From a bacterium (GTDB taxonomy: Bacteria; 4484-113; JAGGVC01), in the NCBI GenBank assembly GCA_039961635.1, contig JABRWB010000015.1, positions 1 through 30,385 on the forward strand: a stretch of 30,385 nucleotides of DNA, in the 5' to 3' direction. Under the pieces are notes generated by a model. It was not told where the DNA came from. It ran no database searches and saw only the letters and a program-made list of their open reading frames with translations. Made by a program: the position numbers and the translations under genes. Within the stretch, counting starts at the first letter, position 1. Each line of letters starts with the position of its first letter. Below, in pieces: positions 14,820 through 22,179 of this stretch.

Positions 14820-15614
14820 TTGATTCCGCTGACAGATACGCATTGCCACCTTTACCGCGAATACTTTAACGATTTGCCGGAGGTAATCGCGCGCATGCGG
14901 GAGCGGGGCGTGTCGCTTGCGCTGGTTCCTGGTTACGATATCGCGACCAGCAAGGAGGCGCTGGAACTGGCTTCCAGGGAGCCGGGATTGCTTGCCGCGG
15001 CGGGGATTCATCCCACTGCCGACTTTTCAAAGCTCAAGCGGGATATGACGGAGTTGGAACGCATCTGTTCCGAAAACGCCGGAAGGATCGCCGCAATCGG
15101 CGAAACCGGCATTGATCTGCACTGGAGCAAGGATACGCTTGAAACACAGAAGGAACTTTTCGCATTTCACCTGTCTCTTGCGCGCAGGTTTGACAAACCT
15201 GTTATAATTCACACACGTGAATCTGCTCCCGAGGTCGTTCAAGTGCTCCGAGAGAGCGCTTATGGCGGTCGCGGGATATTTCACTGTTTTGACGGAAGTT
15301 CTGAAACCCTTGAATGGGCTAAGAAGAACGGATTCGGCGTTTCCTTCGCCGGAAACGTTACTTTTCCGGGCGGAGAGGCACTCAGAAGGCTCGCTTCTGC
15401 GGTGCCCGACGATCTAATTCTGGTTGAAACGGATTCGCCGTTTTTGGCGCCAAAACCCGTCAGGGGAAGCCGGAACGAACCGGCCAACGTGCTTTATGTT
15501 CTTAGCGCGGTGGCCGAGATTAAAGGATGGACCATCGAGCACGCTGGAGAAGTGATTCGGGCGAACTTTGCCCGTATTCTTTCTCCGGGCATTTCGGGTT
15601 TAACAGGTGAATAA
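14820..15614 (+). CDS. TatD-family metal-dependent hydrolase
   Basis: A 264-residue TatD-type TIM-barrel hydrolase; family members are Mg-dependent 3'-5' DNases used in DNA repair and degradation. Metal ligands are visible in TDTHCHL (His8, His10), in AIGETGIDLHW (Glu), in PVIIHTRES and IFHCFDGS (His) and in LVETDSPFL (Asp). It starts at TTG with AAGGAAAGG nine bases upstream. Its stop codon is directly followed by the ATG of the zinc-finger gene, so the two are coupled. The D-aminoacyl-tRNA deacylase role seen for some TatD proteins is an alternative. Confidence 0.92.
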   Translation: MIPLTDTHCHLYREYFNDLPEVIARMRERGVSLALVPGYDIATSKEALELASREPGLLAAAGIHPTADFSKLKRDMTELERICSENAGRIAAIGETGIDLHWSKDTLETQKELFAFHLSLARRFDKPVIIHTRESAPEVVQVLRESAYGGRGIFHCFDGSSETLEWAKKNGFGVSFAGNVTFPGGEALRRLASAVPDDLILVETDSPFLAPKPVRGSRNEPANVLYVLSAVAEIKGWTIEHAGEVIRANFARILSPGISGLTGE

Positions 15615-15995
15615 ATGGCTACAAGCAAGACGATCAATACGGATAAGTTCAAGGAAGTGCTTGTCGAGAAGCAAGCCGCCATCTCGAAGCAGATCATCGG
15701 GCTGCGCAAAAAGATAAAGAAGTCGCTCGACGAAGGGCGCGTCTACGAGCGCAATTCGGGAGATCCCGACAGCGATTTCGTAACGGAGTCCAGCGAAATC
15801 GAACGCGACGAAATGATGATACTGCAGCTTGAAAAAAACTTGCATGACATTGACGACGCCCTGAAGGCGATAGAAGGCAACTACTACGGCGAATGCCAGA
15901 TGTGTGGCAAACACATCGACCCGGCGCGATTGAAGGTGATTCCTTGGGCGAAGTATTGCTATTCCTGTCAGAATTCGCTGGAAAAAAACCAGTAG
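15615..15995 (+). CDS. DksA/TraR-type C4 zinc-finger protein
   Basis: A 126-residue protein with a long charged coiled coil (residues 10-85) and a C-terminal four-cysteine zinc finger, Cys94-x2-Cys97 and Cys115-x2-Cys118 (CQMC and CYSC). This is the DksA/TraR/YteA layout, whose members bind the RNA polymerase secondary channel. The acidic pair at the coiled-coil tip that DksA uses is plausibly DPDSD at 50-54, though not proven. The ATG is adjacent to the tatD stop and has AGGTGA upstream. Only seven bases separate it from lspA, so it is embedded in a house-keeping operon, where homologues near lspA are common. Confidence 0.92.
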   Translation: MATSKTINTDKFKEVLVEKQAAISKQIIGLRKKIKKSLDEGRVYERNSGDPDSDFVTESSEIERDEMMILQLEKNLHDIDDALKAIEGNYYGECQMCGKHIDPARLKVIPWAKYCYSCQNSLEKNQ

Positions 15996-16002
15996 GCCTC
16001 AA

Positions 16003-17007
16003 TTGACCCGGGAAAATCAATTCAAAATCGGCGAAAACCCGCCGGGGCAGGCGCATTTTGCGCGTGCAGGCGAGGTTGCGGATCCGACGGAGCAGGTAAG
16101 CGCGCAACCGGAACCGGATTTTGAAGCGGCGGAAGCCGAAGCAAGCTGCGGCGAGCTTGTCGAAATGGAAACCGAATCCGGCTTGCCTGCCGATGAAGGC
16201 GAGGAACTTTCGCAAGCGCTGCGCAACAAGAAGGACTTGGTCGGCGCGTTTTTCGCGATTTCGGTTATCGTAGTCATCGCCGACCAGCTTGCGAAATGCC
16301 TCGCGGTCTATAAACTGGGTTATTTGCATAAGCCGTTCGACAGCTACTGGCATTTCGCCGCGGAGTACTTCACAAGATTTCGCGCATTTCCATACCGGTT
16401 CGGAACCGACGGTTACCGCGAGCCGGTTGAAGTAATAGACGGCTATTTGCGATGGCAGCTCACTACCAACACGGGCGCGGCGTTCAGCTGGTTTCGCGGC
16501 CATCCGGAGGCGCTTGCACTTGTAAGCGCGCTCCTCATCACGCTTCTTTTTATTCTGTATAGGCGGTGGGGCAAATCCAGCCGGATTTTGACGCTCGCAT
16601 TCGGATTGCAGATAGGCGGCGCATTCGGCAATTTCGTGGACAGGGTCAGGCTTGGCGAAGTTGTGGACTTCGTCGCGACCAAGATTCCCTGGTGGGCGGA
16701 CGGGCGTTTCGGATGGATAGATTTTCCGGTCTTCAACGTTGCGGACGCAAGCGCGGTCGTCGGCACAATAATGATCGGACTCGTGCTGCTCATTCACGAC
16801 ATACGGGAAGCGCGCGCGCGGGCGCGGCACGCGCGCGATGAAACGGATGATGGAAAGTCTGACGGAATAGCGCATTCCGCGTCCGTTGAATTCGAAACAT
16901 CGGGGCAGGGCGGCATCGGTTTAGGGGAATTCCAAAACGAATTTGCGGAGCCGCAGGCGGAGAGCGAAGCCGAACAGGCACCGGAGGAATCGGCGCATGA
17001 AGAGTAA
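16003..17007 (+). CDS. lspA: Lipoprotein signal peptidase LspA with long extra tails
   Basis: LspA is the inner-membrane aspartyl protease that removes signal peptides of diacylated prolipoproteins. The core has the expected segments: ADQLAK (93-98), NTGAAFS (156-162), GNFVDR with catalytic Asp213, and FNVADA with catalytic Asp248, over four membrane helices. At 334 residues it is twice the usual length. An acidic tail of about 75 residues precedes the first helix, an insert of roughly 35-40 residues lies between DQLAK and NTGAAFS, and a 65-residue Glu-rich tail follows the last helix. The TTG start has a weak ribosome site, and an internal ATG (Met55) is an alternative that would shorten the acidic lead. 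The last 11 bases overlap rnhB. Confidence 0.92.
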   Translation: MTRENQFKIGENPPGQAHFARAGEVADPTEQVSAQPEPDFEAAEAEASCGELVEMETESGLPADEGEELSQALRNKKDLVGAFFAISVIVVIADQLAKCLAVYKLGYLHKPFDSYWHFAAEYFTRFRAFPYRFGTDGYREPVEVIDGYLRWQLTTNTGAAFSWFRGHPEALALVSALLITLLFILYRRWGKSSRILTLAFGLQIGGAFGNFVDRVRLGEVVDFVATKIPWWADGRFGWIDFPVFNVADASAVVGTIMIGLVLLIHDIREARARARHARDETDDGKSDGIAHSASVEFETSGQGGIGLGEFQNEFAEPQAESEAEQAPEESAHEE

Positions 17008-17662
17008 GAAGCCCGTAATTGAGCTTCCTTCGGGGGCTGTCGTTGCTGGAGTGGACGAAGCAGGGGTGGGTGCGCTTGCGGGGCCGGTCGTCGCGGCCGC
17101 GGTTGTTTTGAATCCCGTCGCGCCCGCCGGGAGGCTCAAGGACAGCAAGCTGCTTTCGCCTTCGCAACGCGAGCATCTTGCAGCGGAAATCAAAACGTAT
17201 GCGGTTGCCTGGTCGATTGCATTCGTAGCGCACACGGTGGTGGATTCGATAAACATCCTGCAGGCGCGGCTTTACGCGATGAGGCTCGCGGTCGAGCGCC
17301 TCGCGATTCGCCCGGATCAGGCGCTGATTGACGGCGACAGGCTGCCGGCCCCTTTCGGAATCGAACTCAAGGCGATTGTTGACGGAGACGACCTGGTTCC
17401 GGAGATTTCGGCGGCTTCGATACTGGCCAAAACCGCAAGGGACGCCTGGATGGAACGCGCGGCAATCGAGTATCCCGGATACGGTTTCGAGAAGCATTTC
17501 GGCTACTCGACCGAAGCGCACAAGGCGGCGCTGGAAAGGCTCGGGCCGTGTGCCATCCACCGCCGCACTTACGAGCCGGTGCGAAACAGCGAAACTCTGT
17601 TCGGGTCTTCGCCGGGATTGACCGACGCCGAAACGATAGAGATGCGATATGTTGATAAGTAA
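16997..17662 (+). CDS. rnhB: Ribonuclease HII
   Basis: RNase HII nicks 5' of ribonucleotides in DNA. The 221-residue protein has VDEAG with Asp20 and Glu21, DSKLLS, ALIDGD with Asp112, and GDDLVPEISAASILAK with Asp131, plus the conserved KHFGYST and HRRTYEPV near the C-terminus. The four acidic active-site residues are all present. The usual GRG motif after Glu reads GVG (residues 23-25), replacing the conserved arginine. The ATG is fixed by GGAGGAA seven bases upstream and by overlap with the end of lspA; the longer frame to 16943 is rejected. Last gene of the run, followed by a hairpin with a T-run. Confidence 0.95.
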   Translation: MKSKKPVIELPSGAVVAGVDEAGVGALAGPVVAAAVVLNPVAPAGRLKDSKLLSPSQREHLAAEIKTYAVAWSIAFVAHTVVDSINILQARLYAMRLAVERLAIRPDQALIDGDRLPAPFGIELKAIVDGDDLVPEISAASILAKTARDAWMERAAIEYPGYGFEKHFGYSTEAHKAALERLGPCAIHRRTYEPVRNSETLFGSSPGLTDAETIEMRYVDK

Positions 17663-17667
17663 TAACC

Positions 17668-17696
17668 GGTACCCATTTCAGTGGTACCCGATTTTT
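17668..17696 (+). terminator. Weak intrinsic terminator after rnhB
   Basis: GGTACC (17668-17673) and GGTACC (17683-17688) pair around a 9-base loop and are followed, after CGA, by TTTTT. The stem is only six pairs, so efficiency may be low. It separates rnhB from the next promoter. Confidence 0.5.
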
Positions 17697-17726
17697 CGCC
17701 AACATGACCTTACGGAAACCTTGACA

Positions 17727-17756
17727 TTGGACAAATCCGCGTTGCGCGGGTATAAT
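17727..17756 (+). promoter_or_regulatory. Promoter of the RuvX-like gene
   Basis: TTGGAC (17727-17732), an 18-base spacer, and TATAAT (17751-17756). A TTGACA lies six bases upstream but at 24 bases spacing. The leader is about 118 bases and begins with a small hairpin (GTCCG / CGGAC, 17762-17778). Confidence 0.65.
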
Positions 17757-17880
17757 GTCGTGTCCGTTCCTTCGGACGGTTTGGGTCGCAGTTTGTGAGG
17801 AGCGTACATTTAAAGTTGGGGAGCGTCGAGGAATCGCCCTTTCCCGAGGGCGCGCCGCCGCACATCCTTCTCTGCCTGGA

Positions 17881-18339
17881 ATGCCTTTGCGCAAGCATTT
17901 GCCTTCACACAGCCAGCCCGTGATCGTCGGAATCGATCCGGGAAATCACAAGTGCGGAATCGCCGTGGTGGACAGGGCCGGTACGCGGATTTATTCCGAG
18001 GTCTGCCCGCGCCGCCTTCTGCAAAACAGGTTGTCGCCCATTTTTGCGCGGTATACGGTTTCGTACATTGCCGTTGGAAGCCGTACGGGTTCTGAAGGTG
18101 TGTTGCGTGAAATTGAATCAATGGGGTGCGGATATTCCACCGTCACGGTGGAAGAAGCGAAATCGACGCGCGAGGGGATGAGTCTATACGCATCAAGCGC
18201 GCCGGCCGGATTAAGCTGGCTTTACTGGCTCATGCTCATTCTCGGAATAGCGAAAGCGGACGGTTGGGCGGCGCTTGTCATCGCCCGCCGTAGCCTTCAA
18301 TACGGCGCCGAAATCGCGGATGCTCCCGCCAATATTTAG
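17881..18339 (+). CDS. RuvX/YqgF- or RuvC-like RNase H-fold protein
   Basis: A 152-residue protein with the start of an RNase H fold, IVGIDPGNHKCGIAVVD (residues 15-31, Asp19), a possible second acidic site in TVEEAKSTREG (Glu91 or Glu92), and a third in KADGWAALVIARR (Asp127). This order matches YqgF/RuvX (16S rRNA maturation nuclease) or RuvC, but the sequence is divergent and shorter motifs are missing, so neither function is claimed. A hydrophobic stretch WLYWLMLILGIA (113-124) is unusual for these nucleases. The upstream open frame to 17755 runs through the promoter and is rejected; ATG 17881 has only a weak ribosome site. Confidence 0.65.
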   Translation: MPLRKHLPSHSQPVIVGIDPGNHKCGIAVVDRAGTRIYSEVCPRRLLQNRLSPIFARYTVSYIAVGSRTGSEGVLREIESMGCGYSTVTVEEAKSTREGMSLYASSAPAGLSWLYWLMLILGIAKADGWAALVIARRSLQYGAEIADAPANI

Positions 18340-18372
18340 CTTACAACCGCTTCAGCGGCGGATTCGCTGGCA

Positions 18373-18384
18373 AAAGGAGGTGAT
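18373..18384 (+). promoter_or_regulatory. Full-length Shine-Dalgarno sequence in the porin leader
   Basis: AAAGGAGGTGAT is the complement of the last 12 bases of the typical bacterial 16S rRNA 3' end. It lies 160 bases upstream of the SLH porin start and seven bases before a TTG. A perfect match this long is rare and marks the element as a likely ribosome-binding site. Confidence 0.6.
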
Positions 18385-18387
18385 TCG

Positions 18388-18417
18388 TTGGGCCAGCAGC
18401 CGTCCTTCAAGCGATAA
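18388..18417 (+). CDS. Candidate 9-residue leader peptide
   Basis: From TTG at 18388 the frame reads MGQQPSFKR and then stops at TAA (18415-18417). The only reasons to propose it are the perfect ribosome site and correct spacing; nine codons carry no family information. It could act as an upstream ORF controlling the porin message or as a decoy ribosome site. A 9-base direct repeat CGTTGGGCC links this start (18386-18394) with a position closer to the porin start (18487-18495). Confidence 0.35.
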   Translation: MGQQPSFKR

Positions 18418-18533
18418 GTACTTTCGTTGTTACTGTGTAGTATGCCTTCAGGGTGCGATGGCTTTGCAAGGAAACTTGGATACTTGCGTTGGGCCGGTAC
18501 CCCGAGGGTAATTCGAATCCAACGAGGTAAAAG

Positions 18534-20231
18534 ATGAACAAGATTTACATGGTTTTCGCGGTGCTGGTTGCGTCGCTCATGCTTTCGACCGCCGCATTCG
18601 CCCAGGGACCGTTTACGGACGTTCCGTCCGATCACTGGGCGTACGCCGCTGTGAAGATGCTCAAGGACAACGGCCTGCTTCAGGGCTATCCCGACAACAC
18701 CTTCCGCGGCGGACAGTCCATCACCCGCTACGAGATGGCCCAGGTCATCGCGCGCGTGTGGTACAAGGTTGAGGAAATGGCCGCTTCAGGCGGGGTTTCC
18801 GACGAAGTCAAGGCTCAGTTGGAGAAGCTCGCACAGGAGTTCCGCAGCGAGCTCGCCGACCTCGGCGTCCAGGTGGACGACATCATGGCCGCCCTTGACG
18901 AGCAGGGCAGCGAAATCGATCGCCTGCGCAGCATGATCCACGACACGAACGTGAACGGAATGATCCGTTTCCGCACCGGCGGTTTCGTGCAGAACAACGC
19001 GGCGATGGATGCCAATGGCAATCCGACCGACCTCGCAACCGACATCGGTCACGATCTGTACGGGAACCTCAATTTTCACTTCATGCCTAACGACATCTCG
19101 AAGTTGGACTTCAGCTTCGTGTATGCCGAGACTCACGGCATGATCGCCGGAATGATCCCGTCGGCCGGCGACGGCATCGCCAAGCCCGCCACGCCTCCGT
19201 TCGGCAACGCGGGCACGACCGATACGCCCGAACTCGACGTTGCGAAGTTGACCGTTGACCTGACCCCCTGGGTCTCGTTCTTCGGTGACACGCCGACCTT
19301 CACGATCGGCCGTCAGTACTTCAGCTTCGGCGACTTCGGCCTGACCGGCGACAACGGTTTCTGGAGCGATTACGGCTTCCGTTTCGACACCAGCTGGGGC
19401 GAGACCTGGGACTTCTGGGCCGGCGCCTACAGGCTCGATTCGGTCAGCACGCTCGGCGCGGGCCTTGCGCCCTCGTTCTCGTATGCTCCCACCCGTTCGT
19501 ACCAGAACACCAACTTCGTGACCGAGAGCGATGACTTCGTCGTCGCGGGCATCGGCTACAACGGCCCCGAGGGCACCGTCCCCGGTCACGACTATGCCTA
19601 CCACTTCGAGTTCTCGGCGGTGCCTTTCGGCTACGGCCAGGAGCTCTATTTCGGCGGCAGCACCAACTTCGAGATTCCTTGGATGGCTGACAGCTACTGG
19701 GTGAATGGCGCCCGCGGCGAGGCCGTCTGGGTTCTCAACAACGTTTCGGACCGCGATCCCGACGATCTGGGTCTCGACGCGATTTCCTGGGTTGCCGATC
19801 TCGACATTTACAACAACGGCAACACCAAGTTCGTGGGCTCCTACGCCCAGATCAGCCAGCTCGAGGGTATTCCAGTTTACGCGAACGTGGACAACGACCC
19901 GTTCAGCGAGTGGGATTACACGGTGGCCGCGAGCGGCGACGCCTTCAACATCAGCCGTGAGGGCAAGAACTACTTCCCGGCGGACTTCGATGGATGGGGC
20001 GCCAGCCTCGAGCACACCTTCTCGAACGGCCTTTTCGGCAAGGTTTACTTCTATGACGGTAACCGCCGCAACAGCCGCTTCGAGGAGCGTCCCGGCGTAC
20101 TGCGCTTCATGTTCAAGTACCCCTTGTACGAGAACGCGACGATCGGCCTCGACGTCATCAACGGCGGCCTGACCGACGGCCTGGACGACACCAACACCCT
20201 CGTCCGCGGTGAGTTGCTCGTCAACTTCTAA
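18534..20231 (+). CDS. SLH-domain outer-membrane beta-barrel protein (OmpM-like porin)
   Basis: A 565-residue exported protein. Residues 1-23 form a signal peptide ending in AFA. One SLH domain follows (about 27-77: FTDVPSDHWAYAAV, GYPDNTFRGG, ITRYEMAQVIARV), then a coiled coil (90-135) and a beta-barrel of alternating hydrophobic and polar strands ending in LLVNF with a terminal Phe565. In OmpM-type proteins the SLH domain binds secondary polymers on peptidoglycan and so ties the outer membrane to the wall, while the barrel acts as a porin. Codon choice differs from its neighbours, with strong preference for GGC, GAC, AAC and TTC, which suggests high expression. The ATG has CGAGGT at seven bases and a leader of at least 190 bases. 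A strong terminator follows. Confidence 0.9.
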   Translation: MNKIYMVFAVLVASLMLSTAAFAQGPFTDVPSDHWAYAAVKMLKDNGLLQGYPDNTFRGGQSITRYEMAQVIARVWYKVEEMAASGGVSDEVKAQLEKLAQEFRSELADLGVQVDDIMAALDEQGSEIDRLRSMIHDTNVNGMIRFRTGGFVQNNAAMDANGNPTDLATDIGHDLYGNLNFHFMPNDISKLDFSFVYAETHGMIAGMIPSAGDGIAKPATPPFGNAGTTDTPELDVAKLTVDLTPWVSFFGDTPTFTIGRQYFSFGDFGLTGDNGFWSDYGFRFDTSWGETWDFWAGAYRLDSVSTLGAGLAPSFSYAPTRSYQNTNFVTESDDFVVAGIGYNGPEGTVPGHDYAYHFEFSAVPFGYGQELYFGGSTNFEIPWMADSYWVNGARGEAVWVLNNVSDRDPDDLGLDAISWVADLDIYNNGNTKFVGSYAQISQLEGIPVYANVDNDPFSEWDYTVAASGDAFNISREGKNYFPADFDGWGASLEHTFSNGLFGKVYFYDGNRRNSRFEERPGVLRFMFKYPLYENATIGLDVINGGLTDGLDDTNTLVRGELLVNF

Positions 20232-20266
20232 TTGACGGCATCTCGCTTTCCAAATCGGAAAGGGAC

Positions 20267-20298
20267 TCCCCCGGGGGCAACCCCGGGGGATTTTTTTT
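20267..20298 (+). terminator. Strong intrinsic terminator after the porin gene
   Basis: CCCCCGGGG and CCCCGGGGG form a 9-bp stem (10 with the flanking T-A pair) closed by a GCAA tetraloop and followed by eight T. It is the clearest terminator in the window, as expected for a highly expressed gene. Confidence 0.93.
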
Positions 20299-20314
20299 GC
20301 CCAATTTTCGATGT

Positions 20315-20320
20315 TATTAT
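20315..20320 (+). promoter_or_regulatory. Candidate extended -10 of the cytochrome gene
   Basis: TATTAT preceded by TGT, ending seven bases before the GTG start. Transcription would begin at or next to the start codon, so a leaderless message is likely. No ribosome site is visible before the GTG. Confidence 0.45.
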
Positions 20321-20327
20321 CCGGCCG

Positions 20328-21155
20328 GTGAATATTAAATCTCCCACAAGTGCGCTGTTGTCCCTAGCGCCGGTCATGCTTTTGGTTTTCGCGGCGGCTG
20401 TGCGCGCCGCCGATTCCGGATTCGATGCCGATTGCGCTTCCTGCCATGCCGCGAAATCAACCTTATTCCAGTCTGCAATCGCCAGGTTCGAAAACTCGCT
20501 TCCCGCCGACCTGCATTTCACATACGGATTGACTTGCGCCGACTGCCACGCGCCACACAGCGAAGCGAATCCCGCGGGAGCGCGCCCCGGCCTCGAGGCC
20601 TGCGCCGGGTGCCACAAGGCGATATCCGAAGCATATTCCAATGGGGGGCACTATGACGCATTCCGGGAGCTTGGCTACAACGACTGCTCTGCATGCCACA
20701 AGCCGCATGGTTTGGAACGGTTGGAATCGGAAATAACTTCGAATTCTGCGATCGAAGCCGGAGACGGATTTTGTGCGACGTGCCATTTTCCCGGAAGCGT
20801 TCATCATTCGAGAATCGCCGAAATGAAAACCGTTTTTCAGGAAATCTCCAAAAAAGTAAAAGAGCTGGGCAGGGAGCAGGCCGGATTGATGTCGAAAGAG
20901 CGGTTGCTCCCCCCGCCGTTGAGAAGCAAGGCGCAGTTCGGCGGCCCGCCCGAAGCCATGCTGGACGAAGCGAAGGCAGCGTTGCACGGCGTTGACGGAT
21001 GGATGGAAAAAATTTCGCTGGATGCGGATATCCGGCTTGCCAAGATAAAACGGGATTCGAACCGCGCCGAAATGCTGATAGCCGCAATGTTCGTTGCCGC
21101 GGCGACGCTCGCGGTGGCGGTCGCGTGGATGTACTTGCGGGCGAAGCCGCGGTGA
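20328..21155 (+). CDS. Membrane-anchored pentaheme c-type cytochrome
   Basis: A 275-residue exported protein with a signal peptide (1-28) and five CxxCH heme sites at residues 36-40, 70-74, 92-96, 120-124 and 149-153. The fourth and neighbours follow the doubled-CxxCH style (DCSACHKPHG). After the heme domain comes a helical, charged region (165-245) and a C-terminal membrane helix (249-270, MLIAAMFVAAATLAVAVAWM) ending in RAKPR, so the hemes face the periplasm. Electron transfer is certain in type; partner and substrate are unknown. It does not match NrfA or NapC layouts. The frame is open back to 20232 through the porin terminator, so GTG 20328 is chosen because the signal peptide begins there. 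No cytochrome maturation genes are near. Confidence 0.88.
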   Translation: MNIKSPTSALLSLAPVMLLVFAAAVRAADSGFDADCASCHAAKSTLFQSAIARFENSLPADLHFTYGLTCADCHAPHSEANPAGARPGLEACAGCHKAISEAYSNGGHYDAFRELGYNDCSACHKPHGLERLESEITSNSAIEAGDGFCATCHFPGSVHHSRIAEMKTVFQEISKKVKELGREQAGLMSKERLLPPPLRSKAQFGGPPEAMLDEAKAALHGVDGWMEKISLDADIRLAKIKRDSNRAEMLIAAMFVAAATLAVAVAWMYLRAKPR

Positions 21156-21197
21156 GGAATTTGGGGCCGTCTCCCAAAAAGCGCTGCGGTTCGAATA

Positions 21198-21206
21198 TGC
21201 TAAAAT
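21198..21206 (+). promoter_or_regulatory. Candidate extended -10 of the SDR gene
   Basis: TGCTAAAAT (TGC plus TAAAAT), the same nonamer as at 11360-11368. No -35 is visible. The leader would be about 33 bases and includes GGAG eight bases before the ATG. Confidence 0.45.
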
Positions 21207-21245
21207 CCACCGCCGACCTATGCAGCCACCAATCGGAGTCCGCCA

Positions 21246-22151
21246 ATGGCACTTGTGATCGGAGGGACGGGATTCGTGGGACGCGAACTCGTCGCCCGGC
21301 TGTCCGAATCGGGCACTCCCGTCCGCGTCATGGCAAGGCATTTGGGCCAGGCTGACGCGATTCTGGGTCACATACGCGATATCGAAATCGTCAAGGGCGA
21401 TCTCCTTGAGCCCGGTTCCATCATAAGAGCGATCGGTGCGGAGGACGTTGTCATATATCTCGCATCGGCGCTCGCCAGCCCGGCAACCGACCGTCCCGCG
21501 ACCGAACTGGACCAGCGGATGATGACCAATCTTTGCAGGGCGCTCAACGTGCCGAATCCTCCACTTATTGTTTATCTCGGGCCGCTTTGCGACAGAAGCA
21601 AAACGATTCCGCCGGGGATGGTTGCGAGGATGCATGTGGAAGCGATATTGAAAGAAAGCGGCTTGCCGAATTGCATTTTCAGGACGGCACCGATATTGGG
21701 AAGGTGGGGGATGTTTTTCAGGCTGATGCATGCCGCGGCATCAAGGCTGCGGATTATTTGGATGATGCGCTCGGCCACCACGCCGTGCCAGCCAATATAC
21801 GTGGGCGACGTCGTCAGCTATCTCGCGGAAGCGTGCGTGAAAGAGAATCTTTCCGGAAGGGAGTTCGAGATTGCGGGAAACGATGTTATGTCCTACCAGG
21901 ATATGATCGAACTGTTGATTTCCGTTTTGGGGTATTCGAGGCTGGTCATTCCGGTTCCATTCGATTTCACAAAGTCCGCGGCGGCGTTTTTGTCGAGATG
22001 CACCGGAATCCCGTTGCAGGCGGTTACGGCTTTCATGGAGTCCATGTCCGTGCCGATTCTGCAACTGGACAAGTCCGTTCAAAGCGAGTTTCCGTCCATC
22101 CACGCGCTCGGCTATCTCGACTCGATTCATTTAATCCTGAAAGAGCTTTAG
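21246..22151 (+). CDS. Atypical SDR / NmrA-like NAD(P)-binding protein
   Basis: A 301-residue Rossmann protein of the NmrA-like or NDUFA9-like atypical SDR group. The nucleotide-binding glycine motif GGTGFVG is at residues 6-12, followed by VRVMARH, KGDLLEPGSI and VVIYLAS. The classical YxxxK catalytic pair is not seen, as is usual in this group. PIYVGDVVSYLAEA (about 183-196) and FEIAGNDVMSYQDMIELL are the conserved mid and late segments. Members serve as redox sensors, ubiquinone-linked or complex I-linked proteins, so no reaction is assigned. It begins 90 bases after the cytochrome gene on the same strand and converges with the kinase gene, with 28 bases between stops. Confidence 0.85.
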   Translation: MALVIGGTGFVGRELVARLSESGTPVRVMARHLGQADAILGHIRDIEIVKGDLLEPGSIIRAIGAEDVVIYLASALASPATDRPATELDQRMMTNLCRALNVPNPPLIVYLGPLCDRSKTIPPGMVARMHVEAILKESGLPNCIFRTAPILGRWGMFFRLMHAAASRLRIIWMMRSATTPCQPIYVGDVVSYLAEACVKENLSGREFEIAGNDVMSYQDMIELLISVLGYSRLVIPVPFDFTKSAAAFLSRCTGIPLQAVTAFMESMSVPILQLDKSVQSEFPSIHALGYLDSIHLILKEL

Positions 22152-22179
22152 GAAAAACGCCCAAAAAAGCGCGTGCCGA

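Noticed and set aside
15184-15207. A promoter-like combination inside tatD: palindrome CAGGTTT-GAC-AAACCTG followed by TATAAT
   Set aside because: It lies in codons for the conserved TatD strand RFDKPVIIHT; TTGACA to TATAAT spacing is only seven bases, so coding constraint explains it.
17795-17923. A 42-codon ORF with GTG in the leader of the RuvX-like gene
   Set aside because: No homology, Cys-rich random-looking sequence, and it overlaps the true gene start; a GAGG-like site alone is not enough.
20232-20327. Longer cytochrome frame from 20232
   Set aside because: It reads through the strong porin terminator, and the signal peptide begins at GTG 20328.
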